Shown here in pieces: positions 45,401-55,100 of a stretch of 64,000 bases of DNA. The position numbers and the translations under genes are program-made. Below the pieces are notes generated by a model. That model made no database searches. It saw only the letters and a list, made by a program, of their open reading frames with translations, and was not told where the DNA came from. The DNA is from Micractinium sp. NFX-FRZ (taxonomy: Eukaryota; Chlorophyta; Trebouxiophyceae; Chlorellales; Chlorellaceae), in the NCBI GenBank assembly GCA_029339195.1, contig JAPTJF010000266.1, forward strand, positions 2,196-66,195. The letters are read 5' to 3'. The first letter of the stretch is position 1. The number at the start of each line of letters is the position of its first letter.

Positions 45401-48322
45401 GGCGCCCAGCCGCCATATAGGACAGGAGACACCAAAGCTGACTGCATGTTGCTGGCAGGAAGGGCAACGCCATGTGTTCCGCTCTTCGCTCCCAAGCTGG
45501 CGCCTCTCTGGCAGCGCCTGCTGGCTCCCCTACCTGCGTCTGCGTGTACAGCGTGGTGCGGTTGTCCCAGGACCGGGCCCTGGTGGCCGCATTGTTCTCG
45601 TCCCCCTTGATGCGCTGCCAGCTGGTGAAGCGCAGAGGGGTGAAGCCTGCACGCGTGTGTGTGTGTGTGTGTGGTGGTGGGGTGGTGGTGCGGGGCGGGG
45701 GTGAAAGAATGAGGGAACCGGGGCTGAGGAGGAGGCAAGTGCACATGCCAGGTGGCGGGGCAGATGGCAGGCGAGAGTGCCCAGCAGGCTGGCAGGCCGA
45801 CACGCTGGATACCTGGCTGGACGGACAGGCAGCAGGGCAGGCAGGCAGCCAGCCCACGCAGGCGCCCAGCCAAACCGCCGCCCCGGGCGCACCTTGCAGC
45901 CTCTGGAGGAAGCTGGGCTGGAAGGCCTCCGCCTCGTGCGTCGCCTCGTAGGCGGCCGGTACGATGCGGATGTACCGCACAGGGTTGGAGGGCGTGGTGG
46001 CGGTGATGCGCACGGTGATGCCGGCTGGAGAGGGCGTCACTGCGAGGAGCTGGCGGCTGGGGGTGCTGGAGGTGGGCACTGCGTCGCCGCTGGCCTCCAC
46101 GGTACCGTTGCCGTCGTACAGCAGCACGTACTGCCCTGCACATCCGGGTAACATGGGCAGTGTGGGATGTGAACAACAGGCGGCCCAAGACGGCCAGGCT
46201 TGCCGCCTGTGTGGCAGGGTGCAGCATTCGGGATGAGGTGAGCGCCGAGGGTGCAGCTGTTGAGAGGACATACAGTGGGAGGTGATGGGGAGGTGCAACT
46301 GGGGAAGGGGGCCAGGGCTTCATCAAACAGCAAGCCCATCGTGTGCATGCGGCATGCCCATAGCACCGCACTTGTGCCTCTCCCAGCAAAGGCTCCCCAC
46401 CCCACCACCCCACTCCACCTCTCAGCTAGTGTGCCACCCCCTCTGCAGGTGATGCACACACCGACAGCTGGCGACGCCCCGCCTCTGCAAAACCAAGGGC
46501 AGCCGCCTCGACACCCACCCACCTTGCGGGTAGTGTGCCGCCCCCTTGCCGATTGTTGCGTACACCGACAGCTGGCCGTACGACGTGCTCTGGGGGAGCT
46601 CCGCAGGGTAGCCATCCAGCCTGAGCTTCACTGGCTCGCGAGGGGCGAAGCCCCACGCGCCAGTGCACGTGCGGCAGCGCGACTGCGGCTCAAACGGCGT
46701 GGCGTGCTGCAGCGAAAGCGCAGGGGCAGACAGAGGGCGGAGAGCAGTGGGGATGGCCGGCGGGATCAGTGGTTGATCCATATTGTATTGGGACCGGAAG
46801 CTGGGGAGGCAGCCAGGGGTGCCTCCCTCCCTCCCGCTGCCCCGCGATGTTCTGCGCACCCCTGTGGGTGGTGCACCGCTGCACAGTTACACTGCTCACC
46901 CTGCCCGCATGCCGCCCATTGCAGGCCCCACTCACATACCCCAACCCGCTCACATACCCCCCCACCCACTCTAGCCCCACCCACCCCACATCACCCCACC
47001 CCACCCGCAAAGGCCCACCCCACCTTCATGAGATCCAGGAAGATGGCTGAGCTGGCAGCCGCCCATGCGCCCGCATAGGTTGGCGCCACCAGGTCCAGGG
47101 GAGGCATGTCCAAGCCTGCGGGAGGTGGTGGGCACAGGGAGCGCGGGCAGCAGAAAGTGAGATGTCACCAGCAGGAGCGGGAGTGGCACGTTAGATTGGT
47201 CCAGAAGCCGCAAGCGGCAGTGAGAGCGCCCGTGATAGCGGCAGCGGCAAGCAGCCGCAGCGGTGTGCAGCAGCCAGCACCACAGCCAGCCCATCCGCTG
47301 CCATTGCTGAGCACACATGGCAGCTGCCACTGCATTACACTCGCACCTGCTGCATGCTCACTGCTGCCGCGGCCTCACTACTGCTGCACCAGCGGACTGC
47401 ACCCCTTTGTTTCACACTTGCAGCTGCTGCCACTATTGACGCTGCACACTCACTCCCGCTGCACCAGCTGAGTGACCCCCTCACCGATCTGTTCGGCCAG
47501 AGCCTTGGGCCTTGCAGGAGGAGGCGAGAGGGACGGCGGGGGAGGGCTGGGTGGCGGGGGGCGAGCGGGGGGCGGTGGGCGAGCGGGGGGAGGGGGCCTC
47601 TTCGGTGGGGGTGGGGAAGGCTTGGGTGGGAAAGGGGGAAAGGGCCTGGGCCGCGGGGGAGGCGGGGGGGATGGCGGCGGCGGGCTTGGGGCTGGGGGAT
47701 TGGGAGGGGGAGGCTGTGGAGGTTGCGGGCGGGGCGGCGGAGGGGCGGGGGATGGAGGTTTCGGCATTGGGGGCGATGGGAGAGGTCTCGGGGGCGGTGG
47801 GCGAGGTGAGGGAGGGCGAGGGGGTGGGGGCTGGGGAGGGGGAGGGCGTGGGCTGGGTGGAGGCGGACGAGGGAGTGGAGGAGGCGGGCGGGGAAGAGGG
47901 GGAGGCGGCTTGGGAGGTGTTGGGCGGGGGGGAGGAGGTGGAGGGGGCATCGGACGCGGGGGAGGGGGGCTGGGAGACGGGCGTGGCGGCGGTGGCTTCG
48001 GGGGTGGCGGTCGCGGCGAGGGCGAAGGTGGTTTGGGGGCTGGTGGGGGTGGTCTGGGACTTGGAGGAGGGGGAGATGGCGGCCTAGGGCGAGGAGGTGG
48101 TGGCGAGGGGGGCCGGGGTCGAGGTGGTGGTGGCGGCGGCCGCGGCGACGGAGGCGGCGGCCGCAGGGGTGGCGGTGGTCTCAGCTGTGCCAGCCGCCGG
48201 CCCCTGGCGGGCTCAGCTGGCCCCTCTGAGCCTTCCGATACAGACCTGGCATCGTCAAAGCCCGCCACGACTCTGGCGACGAGCGTCAGCAAGAGGGCGA
48301 GTCTAAAGGCCCGCAGTCGCAT
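29246..48322 (-). CDS. Giant secreted protein with three glycoside-hydrolase-like modules
   Basis: Proposed 49-exon gene encoding about 2,410 aa. Order: signal peptide (LALLLTLVARVVAG), polyproline stalk (residues ~50-275), GH-like module 1 (~280-861), EGF-like segment (~862-927), GH-like module 2 (~928-1418), Cys/EGF-rich segment (~1419-1626), GH-like module 3 (~1605-2176) and a thrombospondin-type C-terminus (~2177-2410). Modules 2 and 3 carry EYANEVW/EHSNEVW and YEAG motifs, resembling the acid/base and nucleophile glutamates of clan GH-A hydrolases. It should act outside the cell, probably on or in the cell wall. Exon coordinates are listed with the modules below. All phases close across the 49 exons, but a break into two genes cannot be excluded without transcripts. 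Three introns use GC donors (after 38441, 33881, 30680). The stop is TGA at 29246-29248. Exon-edge copies fill several introns. Confidence 0.78.
32572..32608. repeat. (CACAG)n microsatellite
   Basis: About seven CACAG units adjoin the donor of exon 32719-32613, within the intron of the giant gene. Confidence 0.9.
34684..34775 (-). repeat. Duplicated 3' splice site with in-frame cassette
   Basis: The exon start at 34684 (TTTGCAG|GAACCAGACCAACC) is repeated 87 bases upstream in the transcript (exon start 34771). Because 87 is 29 codons and the interval has no stop, both acceptors are usable in frame. The second copy encodes NQTNPWD instead of NQTNQWD. Confidence 0.8.
35151..36646 (-). other. 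Cys-rich / EGF-like segment between modules 2 and 3
   Basis: Exons 36646-36540, 36356-36276, 36048-35966, 35660-35409 and the start of 35250-35151. Cysteine patterns such as CNGHGVCKADNTCACDAGY and CQYGTCYNGRCECWAGYTG are EGF-like, about three to four units, typical of extracellular spacers. A PAPPPSPPPSNNTS linker precedes them. Confidence 0.75.
36939..41562 (-). other. GH-like module 2
   Basis: Exons 41562-41470, 41238-41089, 40812-40671, 40411-40237, 40013-39890, 39680-39533, 39366-39239, 38971-38880, 38555-38441, 38211-38080, 37531-37496, 37263-37184, 36996-36939. Motifs: FVGINLEGISDYSRSW, YTLLYDGEGVV, RNMRLLMPG, APWFSLPYSAGDDY, VYVEYANEVWHTGF (Glu ~1197), VAYEAGQG (Glu ~1343), YWGLKEWMDQ. 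This is the best-preserved copy and a likely active glycosidase; its substrate is unknown. Confidence 0.75.
41807..42182 (-). other. EGF-like segment between modules 1 and 2
   Basis: Exons 42182-42063 and 41884-41807 encode CNPACVYGNCVRGECVCWAG followed by SGDDC, one EGF-like unit. Confidence 0.7.
42341..47115 (-). other. GH-like module 1, catalytically eroded
   Basis: Exons 47115-47024, 46706-46523, 46135-45893, 45646-45534, 45340-45239, 45064-44906, 44595-44490, 44183-44137, 43927-43742, 43580-43499, 43261-42985, 42676-42603, 42420-42341. It aligns with modules 2 and 3 through YVLLYDGNGTV, RYIRIVPA, DAWFSQPNAASDSDPY and KVYVEYG, but the NEVW motif is replaced by QNAPGW and the YEAG region reads LLGMGGGPE. 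It is probably a non-catalytic, possibly carbohydrate-binding copy. Confidence 0.68.
44765..44905. repeat. Intronic CCCTGCC/CCTTCCCC minisatellite
   Basis: Repeated blocks of CTGCCCTCCCCCAGCCTTCCCC type with several near-identical copies lie just upstream (plus coordinates) of the donor of exon 45064-44906 in module 1. Confidence 0.8.
47517..48190 (-). other. Polyproline stalk with strong strand asymmetry
   Basis: The first exon (48322-47485) encodes about 225 residues made mostly of PPPPRPP, SPPPP and PSPRPPPP units, a hydroxyproline-rich glycoprotein pattern seen in green-algal wall proteins. The plus (template) strand is therefore almost pure G/A/T-poor G-rich DNA for over 600 bases. Confidence 0.9.
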
Positions 48323-49188
48323 CGTATGGTCGCGGGCCTCGCAGCGCTGAATAGTCGGTCGAGTTCTCCGCTCAAAGGCGGACTACACGGCCGTTCGTAG
48401 CGTGCGCCATCAACCTCTCTTGTCACCTCTGCCAGCGAGGATCAGGAAGCGACACAGCTTCTCCGGTCAGCTGCACAAAACCGGAGGCCCCCCAGTGCCT
48501 CACCTGGACTCTCAACCATGGTATTCACTGCTGTAGTTAGCAGGCATGCAGCGGACCAGAAGGCTGAACCTGTTCAACGCTCGGCGGCAGTACCTGGTAC
48601 TGTTCGTGGGGCGGGCCATCGCCTTGCTTAGTGGAGGGTGCCTTCCAGCAGCAGGCCTGCAGGAAGGAGCCTTGATGCAAGCATGGTCGCCGCGCAGGAG
48701 CATGATCCACTGTCCCCAGGGCCTGCTGTTGCCCGGGCTGCACCAACGCTGGGCTGCTACTGTGATTTCTTTGTGACCCACCTCCTGGCGGCAAATGCAT
48801 GCGTCACACACGGGGGGCCTAATCATGGTACAATGGCTGGCAGGCAAGAGCGCAGGAACACACAGAAAACAAAGGAAACAATGCCCAACAAACAAAAGAA
48901 TGGGGGACAGGCAGCGGGGGTGCATGTCAACATTGAGAGCTGTCACAAAACAGGGTGCATGTATGCGGGCACATGCCCTCACGTTGGGCTGCCCAGCGGG
49001 CTGCCCAGCGCGCCCGCCTGCCAGTCACGGCGGCAGGGCCACAGAGGCGGCGCCGGGGCCAGGAAACGGCAGGGCCAGGCAAAGGCTGCGCCAGGCAGGG
49101 CCAGGGTCAGGCAATGGCAAGCTTGGCACCCAGGCTGAGCGGCCGTGCTTCCGCCAGCCAGTTGCACAGGACCTAGCGCTAGCTGGGA
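48323..49188. other. Spacer between XRN1 3' end and giant-gene 5' end
   Basis: Contains the promoter of the giant wall-protein gene and the 3' UTR of XRN1, both on the minus strand. Open frames in 48512-48982 lack protein character. A GGCCAGG-rich imperfect repeat lies at 49020-49115. Confidence 0.55.
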
Positions 49189-52100
49189 TCACTTCTTCTT
49201 GCCATTGGCACCGCTCTTGGCATTGGAGAGCAGGTTCCAGAGATCGCTCGGGTTGGGGGGAGCGCCTGGGGCGGCAGCAGCTGGGGCTTGCACACGCGCC
49301 TGAGCCGCCGGGGCTGCTGCGGGTGCCGGCATGGGGGCTGGCGCCGGCTGCGGCTGCCCAGCGGGCGGCGCCGCCAGAAGGGTGGCGGGCATCGGCGGCG
49401 CCGCCGGCGCTGCTGGGAGCTCAGAGGGTCCGTGCTGCTGCTGCAGCTGCTGCCACAGGCGGGAGAGGTCACCCCCTTGCGCCGGTGCTGGAGCTGGCAC
49501 GGCTGCTGGCATTGCTGCTGCAGCTGCAGGGGGTGCGCTGCGTGCAGAGCCTGACTGCAGCCGCTGCAGGAGCGCAGCCGTGCCTGTGACTGGCAGAGGC
49601 GCAGGGGCGGGGGCAGGGGCGCCGCCCTGCTGCAGCTGTGACAGCAGCTGCATGCCCAGCGGCGGAGGCGGCGCCTGCTGCACCGCAGCAGGGCGCTGCA
49701 GCTGCTGCAGCAGCGCGCTGCCTGCGGCCAGGCCGGGCGGCGGCGGCACGGGGGCCGGCGCCGCAGCTTGGGGTGCAGGCGCCGGGCGGGGCGCGGACAG
49801 CAGCGCGCCGGGAGACGGCGGCGGGGCCACCATGCCGGGCTTGGCGGGGGACTGCAGCTGCGCCAGCAGCGCCTGCCCAGGGGCCACGGCACGAGGCGGG
49901 CTGGTGGGCTGCTGCTGCTGCGCGGCCGCCGATGCCAGCGCCGGCGCAGTGAGCACTTCGCTCGGGTGCCCTGTGGGCTGCACCGGGCCGCCGTTGCTGC
50001 GCTGCAGCTGCTGCAGCAGCGCTATGCCAGGGGCAGGCGGCGCTGCCGGGGCGGCCGGCTGTGCTGCGGATCCAGGGACTGAACGCCGCAGGTGTGCCAG
50101 CAACTGACCCGCCGCGTCTCCGGCTGGCGGCGCCCCCGCTGCCGGCACGGTTGGGGCACCAGGGGCAGGCACAGTGGGTGCCCGGGCTGCAGGGGCGCCC
50201 GGGGAGCTCGCCTGCTGCTGCTGCTGCGGCTTGCCTGCAGCTGCCGGGCGCAGGCCTGGTGGCAGCGCGGCAACAGCGCCCCGGCCCATGCCGAAACCCT
50301 TGGCATTGGGCTGGCCAGGGATCTTGGGCTGCTGCTTGCTGCTGCTGCTGCTGCTACCGCCGCCCGCCCCTACGGTCCAGGCGCCAGCTGCGCTGTTGGC
50401 CGCAGCGGGCGCGGGTGGGGTAGAGGGCGTTGCGGCAGCCGGCTGATGGGGCGGCCGCGGCGGCGGCGGCACGCCAGACAGCGCCGCCGCAGCGGCCTGC
50501 AGCGCCGTGGCGGCGCTGGGCCGCGGCTGCGCGCGCGGCACAAGCACAACGTTGCGAGTGGCGCCGTTGACGGCTGCTGCGGCGGCGCTGGTGCTTGCTG
50601 CGGCAGCGTCTGCCGCCGCCGCGGGCTGCTGCGTCCGGGTGGCGCGCACAACGCGCGGCGCATGCTGCCCTTCTGCTTTGACCGCCGCCGGCTTTGAGAG
50701 GTTCAGGAGCTCCTGAGACGGGAGCAGCATGCCAACGTTGCCGTTGCAGCGGCCGTAGAGGTCGCTGCCGCCCGCCACTTCAGCATCAAACACCACCTGA
50801 ATGGGGGCAGGGGCGACGTGGGAGGGATGTGCTGTTTAGAGTGTGTCCACAAGTCGCTGCCGCGAGCCAGCCCAGCATCAAGCAGCTATTTGAAAGGGGA
50901 GCATTGAGGCATATGAATTGGGGAGACTGAACGGAGCAATATGTGTGGAGTTTGGGGATGAGGCGTGGGGCGTGCACCCCTCTCCACACACACCATATGC
51001 TCCACCCCCCCTTTCTCCCTCTCTCCTCATTGCTAAGAAACCTCCACGGCAGCGCTCCCGCCATGCACCCTGCTCCCCGGCTGCATCCTCCCACCCTCTC
51101 TCCTCCGCTAATAACAATGCAGAAGTGACTCCTCACCTCCACAGCATCGTTGTACGTCCCCACCACAGTGCCCCGCACCCCAAAGGCGGGGGAGCCGCCG
51201 CCGCTGATGGCAGCCACACGGTCACCAATGTCAAACACGCCGCCCGCCAGGGCAGCCGCCATGCCGCCCTTCTCTGCAGCAGCGCAGAAAGCATGGGAGG
51301 ACGGGAGTGCGGTGGGTGTGGTTGACGCCCCTGGGGTGGGTGCCAGGTCAAACACACGATTAGACACGGCACCTGCAAGTGCAGCCGCCAGTGTGCAGGC
51401 CTTTCCTGAGTTGAGGTAAGGAGCAGGCAAGCACGGTCTGGCTGGCAGGCAGGCAAATGAACGTGCGAATCGATGGGCGCAGGTTTGGCTGACGAGGGAA
51501 GCACGCGGCGGGGACGCAGCGCTTCACGCTGCGGCGAGAAGGAGGGAGGGAGGCATTGGCAGGCGCTGGGCACACACCTGTGGGCGGCAGCAGCAGCGTG
51601 GCAGCCACGTTTTCCAGCTCGACCGCCGCCTGCTCCCGTGCACGCGGCGGCAGCGCGGCCTGCAGAAGAAGAAGACATTCCAACACGGCTCGATAGAGTG
51701 GTTTGAAGAGGCCAATCAAGTCCAGCTCAAGCCGTGTAGCAGCAAGCATAGTGAGCAAGCTGCATACAGTAGGTAAACAACATGTGCATCCTACCTGCAG
51801 CATCTTCACTGCCGGCTCGGGCGCGACGCGTGCGCTGAGCTTGACCAGCGGGCGGCGGGAGAGCGGCAGCCCCTTGAGCCACTTGGTCAGCGAGGCCACC
51901 TGGGGGGGGGGGGGGGGGCACAAGGCAGGCAGGGCAGGGCAGGGCAGGGCAGGCAGATTGGGTGGGTGGGGCGCAGAAGGACGGGTGTATTGCGCACAGC
52001 AGATGGGGAGGCGGGCGGGCGCTGACCAGCGCCGCCTGTTTTGGCGGTGTGCGTCTCTCTCCCCCCTCTCTCCCCCAAGCTGACCCTAATGCAGATGCAT

Positions 52101-55100
52101 GCAGATCCACGGGCCTTCCCACCTGCTCCAGCTGCTGCTCCCTGCCCAGCCCCGGCATGAGATTGTCCAGGTGGAGTTCGGCTGCACAGCAGGCACAGCA
52201 GGGTGGGGAGGGGGGCAGCAGGCAAATGGGTATGGGTGAGGGACGTGGGCATCAGGTTGGCAGGGTGGAGCTCCGCTGCCTGCTAGGTATGCTACTGCTC
52301 GATCTGCCTCTCCCACCAGGCCTGCCCAGCGCAGTGCTGCCCTTTCCACCCCTTCCACCCCTGCCACCTGGCCAGCCCTCAACCCTTGGCACAACAACCA
52401 TGCACTCCCCACGCACCTGGCGATGCATCCGACTCGATGCAGGCCCACAGCCAGGGGTAGCGGCGCTTGTAGTCATCCAGGATGCGCACCAGCGCCTCGC
52501 TGTACGACCAGCCTGCAGAGACGCACACCATACAAGGGAACATGTGAGGCTCCTGGGAGGTGAATGGCGGGTTTGCGAAACAAAAAAAAAAATGACAACA
52601 GGGGTGCATGCGCAGGTGCGCACCAGGGCCTCTCTCTGTAGGGGCGCCCTACCCGCCATCCTCACACGACTGCGCAGCCCACACCCCACGCTCACTCTTG
52701 GCGTCTCCATTCTCCATGAGTGGCCGTGCAAAGTCGGGGACGTACAGCCCCTTGCCCCCGTTCTTCACGCACAGCCCCACATCCACTCGGTCCCGCCGCT
52801 CCTCGCCCGCCTGGAGCCACACGTTGCCTGCGGGGCGGGGCATAGGAGGGGAAGTGCATGTCCGTTTTATGTTGTGTTGACACTCAGGGTGCGGGCGGGA
52901 GGGCGGCGGAGGGGCGGGGCGGTGGTGCGCGAGAAGTGGGAGAGTTTGCGGCATGCAGCATAGCACGCCCCCCGAGCAACGGCATCTGCTGCTGGGAGGT
53001 GCGGCCCGGCCAGCAGACAGCCGTCAGCCTGGGCACACGAAACCGCTGCTCTCGCCTGCCTTGCGCCCCAGGGTGCAAGGCCAGACGGAAATACAGACTC
53101 AAAAACACCAAACAAAATTATTGTTACAAAGGCTGGGAGGAGCTCACCGGTCATGCGCCCCAGCGTGCGGTGCGATACACCCAGGCGGCGCGCCACCTGG
53201 CCGGCGGGCGCGTACTGCACGTTGATGTTGCCCAGCACGCGCTTGGCTGCATGGGGGTGGTAGGAAGAGGGAAGGGTGGGCAGGTGAGAGGGGCTGGCAG
53301 GCCGCGTGCAGGGTAGGGTGCATGTACAACAGGGATCGTGCAGCCGTGCAGGCAGGCAGCAGGGGGAGGGGTGCGCAAACTCCGCCAACCAGCATGTAAA
53401 AGCTGCCCCACACGTGTGCCTGCTCAGCTGCTTGCAACGTCTGCAGCCACGCACCAAGTACCTCCCCTCGTGGCACAGCCAGCCCACCCCCCCCACAGTT
53501 CTTGCCCCCGCCGGCACTCACCCGACTGCGCAATGGTGGCGGCATTGGCGGGCCCAGGCTCCAGGGAGACCCGGAACACGCTGCGCTGCTCCTGTTGGCC
53601 GCCTGCCACCAGCTGCTGACCCTGCAGGCGGGGAGGCGGGAGGAGCAGGTGAAAAGCAGCAGGCAGGTCAGGTAAGCAGGTGGGCAGGCGGGTGACCAGC
53701 GGTTGCATTTGCAGCGGAGGGGCCTGCGCTTGGCCAGCCGTGGTCACCCCTCCTGCCCCCTGCGTCTCCCCCCAAACACCCCCCCCCCCCCCCCTGTCCC
53801 CACCCTGAAACTTCCTGCTGAGACCCTCGGGAGGCAACTGAAAAAAAAAACAACTCAAATGGCCATTCATCCCCCACCCCTGTGCACCCGGGCCAGCGCA
53901 AAGGGTCAACAACCTTCCCAGCACCATGCTCCCCACCCACCCGCCACCCCCACCTTCTTGCTGAGCCCCGTGGACGCGTCTGGCAGTATGGTGGCCATGC
54001 ATCCGTAGTAGGAGCGCCCCAGGAAGAAGGCCCGCGCCCCGGGCTTGAAGTCGTAAGAGACCAGGGAGGCGGCGGCGGTCTCGGGCTGGAAGCGGGGGTC
54101 GGGGGCGGGGTTGCGGCGCACCACCAGCTGCGCGGGGAGAGGGAGGGAGGGGCGCGGGGGAGCAGGGCAAAGGCGCGGCAGGGTGAGTGAAGGAGTGGGA
54201 GGAGCAAGGGGGCAGGGTGGGGCAGCGCAGGGCACATAAAAAGGCAGCAAAGCGGGAGAAGCGGGCACCACCCACCCAACCCTTCGCCCACGCGCACTCT
54301 CTCACAAAAGGGCCACTCCCCCAGCAAGCCACACACCTCCAGAGGGTATGCCACCTCCGTCTTTGCAAACCGCTTCTCAATGGTGCCGTCAACCTGTGGG
54401 TTGAACAGGTGGGCAGAGCAGGGTGTGCAAGAAGGCAGGCGGAAAGACGGGGCTTTTGAGTGGGTAGACGCGTGCGCAAGCGGACGGGCAGGCAGGCTGG
54501 CCATCGCAAGAGCACAAGCACTGAGGAGGGCCAGCCAGGGACACATTTCGCTGCTGCGCACGAGCGATGTGCCAAGGCGGCGTGAGGAATGCATGCATAG
54601 TATTGTGCATGCACACGCGGGCGCACGGTGCTGTCGAGGTGGTGCAGGCGGGCGGGCGGCTTACCTGGCGGACCAGCCCCTCACAGGGGCGCACATGCAC
54701 CACCAGCGTCACCTCACCGCAGTCCACACCCTGTGGGCAGGCAGGGGCAGGCAGGCCATGCAACCTGGTGAGCCGGACAGTGGCAGGGGCGCAGCGCAGG
54801 GAGAGCGGGGGATGGCACGTGCGCGAGTTGGCGGCAGCGATGCTCCGGCAGCCTGACACCCACCCCATGCCTTGCTCCCAACCCAACCTTGCCCTGCCGA
54901 ATCGGTGTTGCCCACATCCGTTGGCCTCCTCTCTTCTCCCCTCTTGAAAGTCGGATCCCTGCCCACCCTCCCAATCCTTTCTTGTTGCCTCACCTGCTTG
55001 TGCAGGTACTCCTGGGTCAGGCGGTGCCGCTCCTGCTGCCACTCCCCGGCCTCGGTGTTGCCGTGCTTCACAGCGCCCGCAGAGCGCGACACCTTGACGA

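Noticed and set aside
47472..48350. Long plus-strand ORF encoding an almost pure glycine-rich protein
   Set aside because: It is the antisense reading of the polyproline exon of the minus-strand gene, which has a signal peptide, splice sites and downstream domains.
49331..50107. Plus-strand Ala/Gly-rich ORF with transit-like start
   Set aside because: Antisense of the low-complexity XRN1 tail.
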